A stretch of DNA of 64,000 nucleotides from Tamarix chinensis (GCA_030549775.1 CM060174.1:6329391-6393390), one strand, 5' to 3'. Counted from the first letter of the stretch, positions 23,701 through 38,700 are shown. The notes: generated by a model from the sequence alone, not told the origin. A program made the numbers and translations.

Positions 23701-26700
23701 CCTTTCCACCTCCAACCTAGAGAGCACTCAACTAGCAACTAAGACTTTTAATAAAGCACTAGGAGATCCAGTTACCACCAGATCCAGAGCTAATTGTCAC
23801 GCACCAACTTCTTCACTAAGTTTAGCTACGTGCAACCTTAGTCTATTCTCACTCCTTGAGAGACTAGGTCAGCCTTCCTCATCAAGTGTACTCAACACTT
23901 AGGCTAGAGATGCTTTTGAGACCACCACACTGAATCCTTCACAAAAGAACTCAAGAGAGAGCTTTTAGAGAGAAAAAGAGAGATTATATTATAGAGAGAG
24001 AAGCTCTGAATATAATTCTTGTTGGATGATCTCCAAATGCCTCTACCCTCCTCTATTTATAGGAGAAGATCCACCCCTTCTCCTCCCCAGGAAGATTCTA
24101 GAGACAAGCCTAATGGATCTCTCTAGAATGGCCCAATAGGTCCATTATGGTTTCTAGAATAGTCCATTAGGGTTTCCAGAGTGTTTCTTTAGGGTTTATA
24201 GAATTATCCATGCTCATCTCTACAAGTAGAGAAGGATCTAAAGACATCCCTCTCTAGAACCTTCTAGAATCATCTAGGAGAGTGTAGAACCCTATACATC
24301 TCTCCATATTTATCTAGACTATACAATGACATTCTAGATTATTCCGTGATAGGTGGAATCTCAATGCAGGTCTTTTAATGTGGCTCGTAACATAATGCTC
24401 AACGAGTGACTACAATTGACCACTCAGCTTCATCACAGCTAGAACTTGAGGAAGAGAATGAATGGAGACTAGTCATAGGTAGAATTAGAGCTAGTCTTGT
24501 ATACCCTATCCCTAACTTCCACATCCAACTTTCATGATAGTTGGATGTTGGAATGTTAGGAGACTCGATGATCCCCATAAACAAAGGGGAGTGAAAGATT
24601 GGTGTAAAGTGTAAAAACTTACCCTAGTGGGCTTGGTTGAAACTAGGGTAAAATTAGAAAATGTTAATAAAGGTACTATGGGGGCTCATGTCTAATTAGA
24701 TGTGGCTTCACAATTATGATACTCACTACAGTGGCTGGCTTTGGATGGGATGGAGACCCCAGGATTGGCACATTCAATCGATTAGTTCTCATAACCAAAG
24801 TATCCATTATAGGGCTTCTCCTACTGGCATATATCAATTCTATCTGACTATTGTTTATGCTACAAATGATGGGGAATCAAGGAAAGAGTAGTGGGCTTGG
24901 TTGTAATCACTTCACACTACCCAACCTTGGTTGATATTGGGAGATATATCTATCCAACGTGTTGAGGAATTCTGTAACTGCCTCACTCAACTACATCTCA
25001 CTGATCCGAGGTCCACTGGAACATTTTACACCTGGTTAAACAGATAGATAGGTGATGCTAGACAATGGTGCATGATAAACAATGGTGCAAGCTTGACAGT
25101 TTTTTGTCCTACCCTGCATGGATGTCACAGTTTGAGAAAGCTCACGCTCATTTTCACCCCCACTTATTTCTGACCATTCAGCTGCTACTGTCACAGTTAA
25201 CAAGGGTTCTCATTCTGGAAAATCTCCATTTAATTTAATGACACGTGGACTAAAGATGAGAGTGTTATTTCTGTGATTTCTTCACAATGGAACCCACCTC
25301 TATTTGGCAATCGGTTACAGGCTATTGTCACTACCCTTAAACAACTCAAACTCCTTTCAAACAACTTAAAAAAGCCAAGTATGGTATAATAAGTGACAGA
25401 ATTCAGAGCTAAAGTAACTCTGGAGGCAATCCAACAAAACTTGATTATGAATCCATCAGATCATGATCATCACCTTCAAGAACAAGCTTACCTTTGAAAT
25501 TAAAAGCATTTGGCTAAATGTGAAGAGAGTTTTTACAAGCAAAAAGCAAGAACTACTTGGCTTGCACTTGGTGGTGAAAACATAGGTTTCTTTCATGCCA
25601 TGATCAAAGGAAGGAAAATACAAAACCAGATTTGCAGCATCGTTGATGCTAGTGGTATTATCCACACTGAGCAGGGAGATATGTTTCCTATGTTTCAACA
25701 ATTTTACAACCAGTTGTTAGTCTCAGTCCCTCCCATGACCCATCACTTTGATTATTCGATTATGCACAATGACCCTAAACTAACAGTACAACAACACTCT
25801 TTGTTAGCTCCTATCATTGTTACTGACGTGCAGAATGCAGTGACTTCTTAAGCTAATGGTAAGGCACTTGGGCCTGATAGATTTAATGTTTGCTTCTTCA
25901 AGTCTTGCTGGAATATTATAGGCCATGATTTATTCTTGGTTATCTTTAACTTCTTCATTGTTGGTATTGTGCCCAAAAGTCTCAATGTCACGTCTCCAAA
26001 CTTGGTTCCTAAAATTCCCAATGCATCTTCTCCAAAGGATTTTAGGACTATTGCTTGTTACAACACCTTATATAAAATCATTGCAACCATTTTAACTCAC
26101 AGACTTCAGCTACTTGATGTGGTAGGGGAGTCACAGTCAGCCTTCATCAAAGGGAGAGCCATCACTGATAATCATACAATTAAATAGCAGTGCCACTACA
26201 GCATAGCGTCTATTATCCAGCGGTTTTTAGATCAGCCGCGACGCAAAATTACCGATACACTACAGTTTTAAAAGTTTACAGTTATTGGCTGATAAATCGC
26301 TAGTAAATCAGTATCATCGAAAAAAAATATCATTGATAAATCGAGACAAATCGCTGATAAATTTATGATTTATTGAAAATTCTTAAATCTACTAAAAAAA
26401 GCATGCATAATAATTTTTTCTTATTCATTTACTATATATATATTGGATCAAGTTACTATTGAATTATAATAAAGTATTGTTATTTATTAGAACAATTTGG
26501 CATATAATGACTCACTTAAATACTTCTAATATAATATAAAATATTAGTTTAATGAATATTTATATTCAAATGATCAATAAATAATAATTAGAGTATATGT
26601 TGTAATAAATAAAAAAATTTACACCACAACGACTGCGATACATAATTTATCATTCGCGACGCTCTAATACCGCGACACCTTGGCCATAAACACGACCACG

Positions 26701-29700
26701 ATTTTATTGCCTATTGATAACATATAGTTGGCCACTGAACTGATCAAAGGATATATTCAAAACCATTTGTACCCTAGAATTACGATAAAACTACGCATAA
26801 AAAAGGCATATGATTCTATTTGATAGGATCATCTTGAAAACATCCTTTAGGCCTTGCATTTTTCATACATTTTGTGAAAAAAGTGATGATGTTTATTACA
26901 ACTGTCAGTTATTCCATCAAATTTAATGGGGTTCTTCATCCCCTATTCCAAGCAAAAAGAGGTTTAAGACAAGGAGATCTTCTTTCTCCCTACCTCTTTG
27001 TATGGAACTCCTTAACAGATCTGTGATGCAATCGTGGTGTGACCCTACTTTCTCCCCTCATCTAATATACAAAAAATTAAGAATTGTCAACCTTATGTTT
27101 GCAGATGACCTCTTTTTCTTCTAAAAGGGCAATACAACTTCTGTGACAACCATCCTAAACACATTTCTTCACTTTTCTAATATCTCAGGTTTGGAGATGA
27201 ATGCAACTAAGAGCAATATCAATTATGGTGGTGATTGTACTCAACCATCCTTCATTGCTTGGGACACAGTTTGCCTTCCCAAATCAGAGGGGGGTTTAGG
27301 TCTTGTTCACCTTTCATGGTGGAATAAAGTTGCTATGTACAAACTTCTCTAGCATTTGGCCTCAAAGAAGGATATTCTATGGGTTAAATGGACCTATATC
27401 TACTATCTTAAGGAAATGGATATATGGGAAGTGAATGTTAAGCCTTAAGCTTCTTAGATACTTAAGAAACTGTTGGGTCTCAAGAACACTTTCTACATGG
27501 CACTTCAACTAGGTACCTTACAAAGACTTGTGCAGTAGGATAGGTTCTCCACATTGGCTACATATAATGTAATATGGCCACGAGCTCCCAAAGTACCTTG
27601 GCATGCAATGGTTTGGTCTAGTTATACTCTCTAGAGACATGCTTTCATTTTTTGGCTGGCTATGCCCTACTGTATCCAACCAAGGATAAAATGCAATCTT
27701 CTTGTTATCTCTATCATGCTACCTCAGAAAATAGGCCTCATCTCTATTTGATTGTACATACTCACGAGCTGTCCGGCTCCCTTTGTTAAGTAAGCTAGGT
27801 TGCCCCCAACAAATCACAACATGGTATGAAGTTATTAGCTGGGCCAAAACAAGAGGAAGGGGACCTAAAGTCAGGACTTAGTTTATTCGTGCCCTTCTAG
27901 TTGCAACCATTTACCACTTTTGGAGGGAAAGGAATAAGCGACTTTTCGCTAATGAAGTTCCATAGGCTGCTCGGGTACAAAAGATTATTCTTGTAGACTT
28001 GGCTGAAAGATTCATACAATTCAAATATTGTAAATCGTACACTAGATTGATGGATCTTTTTGATACTTTAGCCTAAGGCTTCTTTTCATATTCTTTCATG
28101 CCTTTAGTCTCATATGATGTACTCCTCATGTTCCAACTGGAAGTAATCAAACTACATAACTTACCTAAAAAAAAATTGGACATGCAGCACACCTATGCAT
28201 AATGACATATATAGCAGTGAAAGATAATTATGAGATTATCAATCTAGAAAGTTTATGAAGGTTTACGTAATAAATCGTGATCAGCATCTAACAAAGCTAG
28301 CCTAAGATGCCTAGCATTGGACATACATTTTCTGATGCCATAAACAGATTCCATCTAGCAAGTCTATACATTGAAGATGTGAGAAACATTACTTGTTATT
28401 CATGTGATCCTGAGATATCAGCCGGACTATCTGCATAGTTTGTGGCCAATTTGCTGCCAGGCTGAAAAATTAAAAAGAATGTTACCAGAGTAATATGAAC
28501 AGTGAGCACAATCCCAGCTCCACTATGTCTTATAGCAGAAGTAATAAAAATCTAAATTCATCGCGACCACCAATAGTATTGCACCAGTTCGGGAATGTAA
28601 AAGGGATAGGGAACAGGAAGAAACAGGAATTGGTAATCTTTTAAAATATAAAGAAAAGTTATACACATTTTATAGAAACAGGGATACGGAAACCAAAATG
28701 GAAAAACACCTCTAAAACAGGGACATTGGGTCAAACAAGGTAACCTCCAACTCTATTTAAAGGAAATAAAAACAGCTGAAACAGAGCCAAAAGCATCGAT
28801 ATCAAACAGCTGAACAGTCACCAGGTGGCAAATATATAACAGTAATAAAAAAAAAGGATAATAATAATATAAGAGAGAAGTATTCTACGTAATCTACAGT
28901 TCTTTTCTATTATGTTTTATTAGTCACGTCATCATAATGGATATATACAACATATTGGTAATCCAAAACCATGTCACTTTTTATCCAATAGATTGGTAAC
29001 CAGGTCCATCAACAACCTTGCCTATTCACCTATTTATTCCCAAAATCCTGCTAAAGGGCTATGATGCTGTTTATTTCATGAACTTCATGTAATAAGGTTA
29101 CAGCATTTAGACACAGCCACGAATTCATAATGCAAGTAGCACATCTAGACCACACAGCTGGTTAGAATTCAGAGATAAAGAAGTTGCAGAATAATTATTT
29201 CCAGAAGTATGACACAGATGAACTACAACAACCAAGTGTGCACAGCAAACAATTTTGTCAAGACATGCTTCAGCATTTATAATTATAACTATGCGAATAG
29301 AAGTTCTCCCAGTTCAACAATTGAAAGGAACACCACGTCGTAAGTCACTAATGAGATCAGTTACTATCCTCAAAGGAGGGTAGAGGGAGCATATGGTGAG
29401 GAGAAAGCTGAAGGTGGCTTCAGGGTTTGAAGTAGAGGGTTGAAGGTGAGGAGCAAGGTGAGAAGAGAGAGGAATTCAATTATGTTGCTGAGCACAAAAC
29501 TGTGCCAATCTCACACACCCAGATCATGCGTCTACTTTGCTTGTGTCGCACAATTGTGCTAGTCTCACACAACCAGACCGTGCATCTCCTTTTCACTCGT
29601 TGAGAATTTATGCACGGTTGTGCACAGGTCAGCATAGTTGTGCTGCGTTGGTGCACACGGTTGTGCCTTAGCTAAATATATGGTCATTTTCGTCCTCTTC

Positions 29701-32700
29701 TCAACTCCTTAGCTTTTCTCCTCTCCTTGATTAGTTTCTCTTTCTTCAAATGCTTCCATATAGAGTCCTTGCTCCAAATCTATGCTTCTCTTTCTTAGTT
29801 TTGTACCTTTTGTGCAAATTCCTACAAAATAAATACTAAGAGAGCAGTATCCGGAACAAGAGGCAAAGATGACCAAAAACTCCATAATAAATAGGATCAT
29901 AAACTGGAAGCAAAGCAAGGTGGAAAAGTAAAAAATAATAAGTTTATCAACTCCAACATGCTTGAACTATTCTTATCCTCATGTAAATCAAAGCATAAAA
30001 ATAGAAAAGGATGATGAAGAAAAAGGAAAAAAAAAAGAAGAAGAAGAAAAAAAAGGGGGATGAAGAGAAAAGCTTCTAGCAATGGAAACAAACTATACAA
30101 ACAAGGCAAACATTCACTAAGCCTACTTAGACTACGAGTACTAATAATAGAAAATGAAAATAAAGTTGTAAACAATCCTCAGTCTTGATATTCTACGATG
30201 GTTTCAAACTGTATAGATGCACATCCTTACGAGACAAAGGTTAAATAAAGAGGTAAACTTCCTCACTATAATTAAATGTAGATACTCTAAACTCATGTGC
30301 TTCAAGTGTGTAATCATTTCACTCAAAATTCTCAATGTTAATATTGATCTACCATATGCTTGCATGCATTCTCATTGGCTGCCACTTAAAAGACATTATG
30401 CAAAACAGAAATCTGAGAGGGCGAAATAACCAAAATTAACTAATAGCCTCTTTGAAGGTCTAAAAGTCATACCTAATCCAATTTAATAACTTATTTTCAT
30501 GGTAATAAATCGAATTAAATCAATGACATTTTGTGCTAAATCAGTAAAATTTTTAAGAGAATTTAGCCTACTTTTGTAGTTTGATTCTCCCATTCAATTA
30601 TTATTTTCCAGTCATTAATCTTTACCTTTCTGTCCCTTAATTAAATAGCTATGTCTAATCAAGTCAATGATCAAGCAACTTGACCAAAATTACAGAATTA
30701 ACAATTGAATACATGAATTCAGGCAATCAAAATAAAAATTAAACTAATTTATAATTAATTAACAATTAAGCCTAGATCCAATCCTAAAAAAAAATCTACT
30801 CACTCATAATTGCAGTCAAATACAAGAAATAAATTGTAGGAATATAAATAACACTAAGCATAATGAATACCAAAAGAAAAAGGGAAAAATAAAACCATAT
30901 ATTAATGATCAAATCTGATATAAAAAGTGGAACAAGAAATTTTTGAGTTACAACTCCAGAGTCTCTATTTTCAGAGCCAAGATAGCCAAGAGAAGAAAAA
31001 AAATTGAATCCTCCCTTGTTTCACGCCACTCTCCCCTTTTCTCAAACATCATTCCCTTCCTTCAATAATGGGACTCGTGCAATTTGTGGGGTAACCCCTG
31101 CACGGCCATGCTTGTCTTGCACAGCCAAACCGTGCTTGTCTTGCTTTAGATAGTGATGCATTCCTTTCATTCTCTTCCTGGTACTTATTGTAACTCAAAA
31201 CCTAAGATATCTAATTTCTCTAAAATCGATTAAAAGCTGAAAATTTCCTAGCTAAACTAACGAAAAGTGTGTGAAATCTTCTACAACTAAAAGAAAGGAG
31301 AGAAGGATTGGCTTTAAGCTATCTCTGAAATTCAATAAGGTTGCAAGCAGGCAATAAAACAGCGAAGATGAAAATTGTTGTTGGCATGGAAGATCTTGAG
31401 CATTGGTCCCATGCAGATTGCGTTATCTAATTTAATCCTTATTCATGGTGATAAAGTTCCCTCTACTCTGTTTGTCTGGGGGGCATGGAGCTCAGGGGAG
31501 GAAGAAAGAGTAAAATGAGATAATTGAAAAGAGCATAAGAGATATTTCATAGTTCAGAGAGTTTTGTGCTTTTTGATTAAGGGCTCTTTCATGGTTGGAA
31601 ATGAAGAGCGTTTGAGAAAACTGGCGGAGGTTGAAGGAACTGGAAAATGTAACTCTCCGAAGGTGAAAAGTTGGTAAAGATTGAAACTTGTCATTAGATT
31701 GAAGTAGGGGTAAATTAGAAAATCAAGCAGTTAAAAGGCAAAAATGTCATAAAATATGCAACATCCCAGCAGTTCTAAAACATCACGTAAATTGAACCGG
31801 AGGGATTATAAAATTATTCTGTCACATTCCTACATGCAAGAACAATTAGAGAAACAGTGAAGCCTCCACAACTAACCTCTCTGAAGCAGATGAATTTCTG
31901 TATCCCTGCAAAAAAATTAGGAGTGAGATTAACACATACAACCCCTTGATTCACTAGTAGAATATGGAAGTTCAATTTTTGAGACAAAAGATCGCATCTA
32001 TTCTTGAAATCAACACATGCATTGCAACTCAGCAATAATAAAAAATATCCTCTACTAGATATTTGAGAACTTACTTCCAATCTCGTAATAAAGACAGGCT
32101 GACCCTGCCTCTGTCCAGACAAATTGCCCTGTGATACATCAACCAGAAGTATTTAGAAATTGCATTAACATTTGACACGCTACCAGAAATGACCAGCAAT
32201 GTATCTTTCCTGGATCAAGACCTTGAACTCGGGGAGAAAACAGATTTGCTTGTCTATCTTTACAATATCATAAATCTGGCTGACACTTCCTATATGGGCT
32301 AATACGGAGTACCGAATGGATCTAAAGCCAAGTATTTGGCATCTCAACATCCAGATTTTGACAGGTGCGAGATTTCTTTAATCAACAAAAAGGAAGAGCA
32401 TTTCATGGACAATAGTACCAGTCTTAACTATAGAAACTCAAAGCTTTATCAAGCAATCCAAAACAAAACATAATAATTGAACAAAATGGCATAAAATATG
32501 TGAATGCATTCCATATGCACATTTGATATACAGTTCTTTTCCCCATCCCTAATACATAATGTGTTCAGAGATCATGAATGTGTAGCAATTGTCACAAGAA
32601 CAAGGACAAACGACCAAAAGGCTTGCTTGATACAGTTTTGCATAATTTAATGAAATATATAGTAAGGGCAACATCATGAACATCATGCTAACCTTGAAAG

Positions 32701-35700
32701 AACAAAGAAATGATAAATTGGTAAAAAGACTAATATTAGGCTGATTTTTTCCTTTATATATGCCTGTATCCATGGATTCTTTATGCATATTGTTAGATTC
32801 GTGCATACTGCACCATTTGGCATTTTGTTTTGTAGATGCACTTAATGGATGAAAATAAGGCTGATATGAGGCAATATAAAGGTTTTGAGCAAACATTGTA
32901 AAAACCTTGGGAGACCATTACATTTGATTGATTCAATCTCAATTTAGAAAAGTGCAAAGAACAAAAGTTATAGATCTTCTTCTCACCTTTCCAACATATC
33001 CAAGATCACTTTGTTTCGACTCCATACGAAAAAGTTATGAGCCAATACGGCCTATCAGTATTGATCAACATGGTTGTATACGCCAATAAGGCAAATACTA
33101 GGTCTCTAACTCCAACACGGTCTGGCTGTGTTGAGCTACACAACCGTTGTTTTCCCGGCACGGAATTTTTCTATACCTAATTTAGCATGACCCAAAGGAT
33201 ATTTGGAGGCTCTCCTTCCCTCTCTTTGATCTCTATTTTACTTTATATTCATCTCTCTTTTATGGAAAATAAATTAGATTAATTATTTACTTTCAATTTG
33301 TATGGAAAATTGACGCATCAGATTGAACTCCATCTCTATAGTTTTATCTATTGAACTCTTCTCTTTCTCTTCTACTATTATGTGTTTTATTTCATTATTA
33401 TACTTTATGATTTCAATTATGCTTGAATAATTATTTGTTCTTGGATCAAATTAGGTTTGATTCCATTGTTAATTTGATGAATTAATTGAATTGTTGTCAA
33501 AATTATTTGAATTGTGTTATTCCATTGCTGGTATTTAATTAATTACGGATATAAGAATTGATCATTGTTTTAATCTAATTAGATTGTTAATTAGAATTCA
33601 AAGATTACATTTAACACTGAAACTTACCAATTGAATGTGAATTAATGACTCACGAAAGTAGATAAGTGATTCTCAAAAATTGAATGAATTAGCTTGTTCT
33701 TAATGAGTTTAATTAGATCTATAGCCATAAAAATATGTTGTTAGGTTTAATTGAGCATGATTTTTAGTTGTCGAAAGAGATTAATGGTTCATTTTGAATA
33801 ATTGTTCCTAACGTATTGAACAAATCCAATACAAGATAGATTGATTTCTTAAATTACATTGGAATTATAACTGAAATTCAATCCTAGGCTTATTTCTAAT
33901 TGATTAATCCTAGGCTTATCACTCATCCATTCCTAATTAATCCGTTTAGATAGTAAAAAACAATGAAAATTAGTACTTAACAACGAAGTCCTAAGGATAA
34001 AATATTGTTTTGCTGCTATGACTTCCATATGCTAGCAGATTTAAGCGAACAAGAGTCCTTAATACTCATGCTTCCTTTTTCTTTCTTTAGGAAGTAAGGT
34101 TTAGGGGAGGAAGCATGGGAGAAAGCCCGCTTGAACCCTGTTTTCTAGCCTTAACTTGTTGACCAATGCTTGGTAGTAGTAACCTATATGTCAGTCAGCA
34201 AAGCATAGAACTTCCACTCTAGGCCGAGCAATGTTTGTGACATGGATAATGAATGAAATCACCACCAATTGTAAGCTAGGTCAAACTAAATGACTAGACT
34301 GTAGGAAAATTTTCAACTCAGTAAATAAATATCCAACTGGAAAGTGACTGCTATAAAGATTAAATCACTTGCAAATCTGCAATTCCAATTCCAAGAACGG
34401 TTCAAAGTGATACAACTTACCTCCCAGACTTTGACATATTTTGACTGCTGGGGGGCCTGTTGCATGGATATATTAGCAGCTGAATTGCTCACAGAAGCAG
34501 CCTGCATGACTGGTTGCATTGGTTGAGCCATCCCTGGAGTGGGAATCATAGTGCCAGCGTTGGATGATGCACCTGATGCACTGAGGTTGGTCATAATATT
34601 TGGATTTACACCAGTCCCACTTTGTGCCATGGGTGGAAGATTTCCTTGACTTGATACAGTCTGAACCATATTACCACTTCCTGAAAGATTACTCAATTGT
34701 TGTGGCACGGCCATGCTAGAATTACCAGGCACATTAGAAGGTGCTGCAGTAAATGAACTCGCTGCTGGGTTCTGCATAGGCTGTGAAGTTCCTGTACTGG
34801 ATCCACTAACTGTGGCGATGCCAGATTGTCCATGAGGGAGGACAGATTGATTAGGAGGTGCAGAAGAAGTCATTCCACTGGATACCATGTTAGTCATGTT
34901 CATACTGATAGGGTTTCCACCCATTGACTGTAGGCCAAGAGAGGTAGCATTTGTGAGGGCCGAAGAATTCATCACTCGTGCCTGAGAAATTTGGTTCAGT
35001 ATTGCATTAACAGGACGCACAGACTGCGGCAAGCTAACAATGGGTTTTAGGTCATGTGTCTCGTTACTGGTCATTATTTCCTGAGAGACAGTAGGTGGTG
35101 AAGTTGTCGGAATGCTTGGCACAGATTGAGAAGTGGGACGCGGAACAGATTGCATATGATTTGGAGGTGGTGCAGAAACCATGGACGCCACAGTGCTAGG
35201 TTCCTGGGTCATAAATTTTGGTGTCAAGGGCATACTAGAAAACTACACGTTCAAAACAGCAGATACCAGAAATTCAATATTCGAGAACCAATAAGGAGAA
35301 AGAGAGCAAAGTGGAAGCCTTACAACTTTGACAGTTGCCTGAGGGATATTTCCAACTGAGATTGGAGACCTATTAATGGCAGATACATTCCCTGAGATGG
35401 ACAAACAGTATCAAGTTTACAGTAATGAAAGAATTGAGAACAAGACATTTAACAATGCAAGCAAGTCATTTGTAAATAACCACATATCATATATATGCTC
35501 CCTCAAACAAGTCTGCTACCATGTCACAAGTATAGATTTGCTTAAAATAGCTAAATCATAACCAAATTTCATTAGATTCTAATCATCCATACCATCATTC
35601 ATTTGAAATAGAAATGTCAGGAATATACATTATCACATACTTATATCACATTACCACCTCCAGAAGCTTCGACAATATTTAATAGCGACAAAATAATTCT

Positions 35701-38700
35701 GGAAAGTGACAACAATCCCATTTATGCTATCAATAACTTTATCATGAAAATGTATACCATGTAAAGCTAAATTAAATATGTTTACACAAAGAAACAGGTG
35801 CTGATGATTTTTTCCGTTGGCTGGTCTCAGAACCTTCCAATTAAGAGTAGTGCAGTTAGGAGTGCCCCTTGATGTAAGAGAAAGCACATAGTTGTATATG
35901 AAAAATTGGTTCAACTCCTGCTGATTAACCCCCGCAGTGTATTCACAAAAATTCAAGATAAGAAAGATGTTTGCAGTGCCACTGCCACAGACAACAAAAC
36001 CATGGTTGCAGTAGCAATTTTTGTCACATTATTGGGGTATTGTGGATGATAATTTATATATCATGGCTGTCATGGTATGATGTCATATTTTAGTTTTTTG
36101 GGAACAAATATAGGCAAATATTGGTAAATATTGGATGAAATGTGTTGTATTGGTCAATATACATGTGATTTCATTTCTTCACTGCATAATGAACATTACG
36201 TGTACTGGCACTGCAAAAATACTATATTTATCGACAATATTTTGCTGTATAGGTTGAAGTGCCATGATAAGAGAACCTAAAAAAATATAAAGTTTTACCT
36301 ACATGCCTGGCTTAAAAAATCCCTCATGTTTTACCTTTCTGGCGAGGAAGACTTGCTAAATTACCAAAATTTTCTTTTTCCTAAACTGTCATACGATATG
36401 TGGCAAAAGAAGGAACTCAACTTGCTTAATGTCCAAAATTTTCTTTTCCTAAATAGGAACAAATATATTTCATCAAAAAAGGTAAGAGGAAGAATTTTTC
36501 TCACTTAAGGTCCAAAATTTCTTTTTGTGAACCATCATGAGAAGATTACCTCATTACACAACCTTGATTATTAATTACAAATCAGTTGAACCATAAATTG
36601 TTTTGGTTGAAAGCCAAAAACGAAGAAACTCCTAGAATGGCGACGGCAAATAAAACATTTGCATGCTTCCATTAATCCATTAACAAGATCTATATAGACA
36701 CCTAGATCCTGGACTCATAAATCTTGGTTAGAAAAGAATCAATAGAAAAAGAAATTCTGGATTCATAGATACGTTTCTTTCATTCCTCAGTAAGGAAACA
36801 AAAGATAAAAGATAAATCACGGATCAACTAAGCACTCTCAGGGACTTGCTCAAGAATATGAAATAGGAATACCATGTCAGTTTATTCTTTTTTATTGGTC
36901 TATTTTAAGTCCAATTAAATATACTTATAAAGCTACAGTATGTCAAGATCCAGCTACTATAATCACCACAAGAAAATTACATGCATAATGCTTCAAGGGG
37001 TGCATCAGGGAACACATTAGGTCAGTGCTGGATAGGAAACTAAACAGCTTCTTGGTGAGGGCAGGAATATTATTGACAATTTAAAAACCAAAATACAATA
37101 TGATTGTCTCTAATATATACAATGTAATTATACATTGCATAATCATATTATAATCACCTTTATTTTATAAAATTATATTTTTTTAAGTAATCAAATATTT
37201 TAAGTAATAAAAAAATGATAATAAATAATAAATGTATTTGTTAGATTGAATCATGCAATATTTTTTATTGTTAAAATATATAAATATTTTTATTATTTAC
37301 TTGTGAAAATAAAGCGAATCTAATATTCCTATTTCATTTATCTATACTAGAAATCTTATGATTGTCTCTAATATTTACAATGTAATAAATGATAATTATA
37401 TATCGTTGAGTCATATTATGATCACCTTTATTTTATAAAATTATACATTGTATCAATCTGTTAATCGAATCATTTTGATCATTACTCCATGTTTTTAAAT
37501 GAAATAAAATAAAATATTTTATGTATTTGCAAACTCATTTAAGTTGACAAATGACAATATCTTCTAAAATTTTCCAACATCTTCCTCAACAAATAAGATA
37601 TATTATTGACAAATTAAAAACCAAAATAGGATATGATTGTCTCTAATATATACAATGTAATAAATGATAATTATACATTACATAATCATATTATGATCAA
37701 CTTTATTTTATAAAATTACATTTTTTTAAGTAATAAAAAAATGATAATAAATGATAAATATATTTTTTAGATTGAATCATGCAATGTTCTTTATTGTTAA
37801 AATATATAAATATTTGTATTATTTACTTGTGAAAATAAAACGGATCTAATATTCTTATTTCAATTATCAGCACTAGTAATCTTATGATTGTCTCTAATAT
37901 TTACAATGTAATAAATAATAATTATACATTGTATAATCATATTATGATCACCTTTATTTTATAAAATTATATTTTTTTAAGTAATTAAATAAATGATAAA
38001 TATTTTTGTTAGATTGAATCATGCAATGGTTTTTATTATTAAAATTTATAAATATCTTTATTATTTACTTGTGAAAATAAAGCGCATCTAATATTCTTAT
38101 TTCATTTATGTGCACTAGTAATCTTATGATTGTCTCTAATATTTACAATGTAATATATGATAATTGTACATTGTATAGTCATATTATGATCACCTTTATT
38201 TCATAAAATTATATTCTTTTAAGTAATCAAATATTTTCAGTACTCAAATAAATGATAAATATATTTGTTAGATTGAATCATGCAATATTTTTATTGTTAA
38301 AATATATAAATAATATTATTATTCGTGTAAAAATAAAACGCATCTAATATTCTTATTTCATTTATCTATACTAGTAATCTTATGTATGTCTCTAATATTT
38401 AAAATATAATAAATAATAATTACACATTTTATAGTCATAATACGATCACGTTTATTTTATAAAATTATATTTTTTTAAGTAATTAAATAAATGATAAATA
38501 TCTTTATTATATTGAATCATGCAGTGTTTTTTATTGTTAAAATATATAAATATCTTTATTATTTACTTGTGAAAATAAAGCGCATCTAATATTAATTATT
38601 TTATTTATCTGTACTAGTAATCTTATGTATGTCTCTAATATTTACAATGTAATAAATGATAATTATAAATTATATAGTCATATTATAATCATCTTTACTT

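Larger units (their letters stand above)
22488..28172 (+). mobile_element. Decayed L1-type LINE retrotransposon in MED25 intron 12
   Basis: Homology of copy B to copy A breaks at about 22488 and resumes at about 28172. The plus strand shows ORF1 text of the DUF4283 type (MTRINLHEDGYFLFMFDF, near 23026-23080), endonuclease text (LGDISIQRVEEF, then LHLTDPRSTGTFYTWLN, near 24935-25040), reverse transcriptase text (FFHAMIKGRKIQNQI; PKDFRTIACYNTLYKIIA; QSAFIKGRAITDN; KRGLRQGDLLSPYLF; FADDLFFF) and an RNase-H/zf-RVT-like tail (FWRERNKRLFANE, near 27915). There are many stops and frameshifts, plus an internal deletion near 27230. It ends in a short A run at about 28166. It is interrupted by two later insertions, at 23917-24392 and 26173-26713. 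Confidence 0.88.

Noticed and set aside
32549..32896. A 115-codon frame in MED25 intron 9
   Set aside because: It crosses the border between ordinary intron and an inserted repeat and has no recognisable domain.
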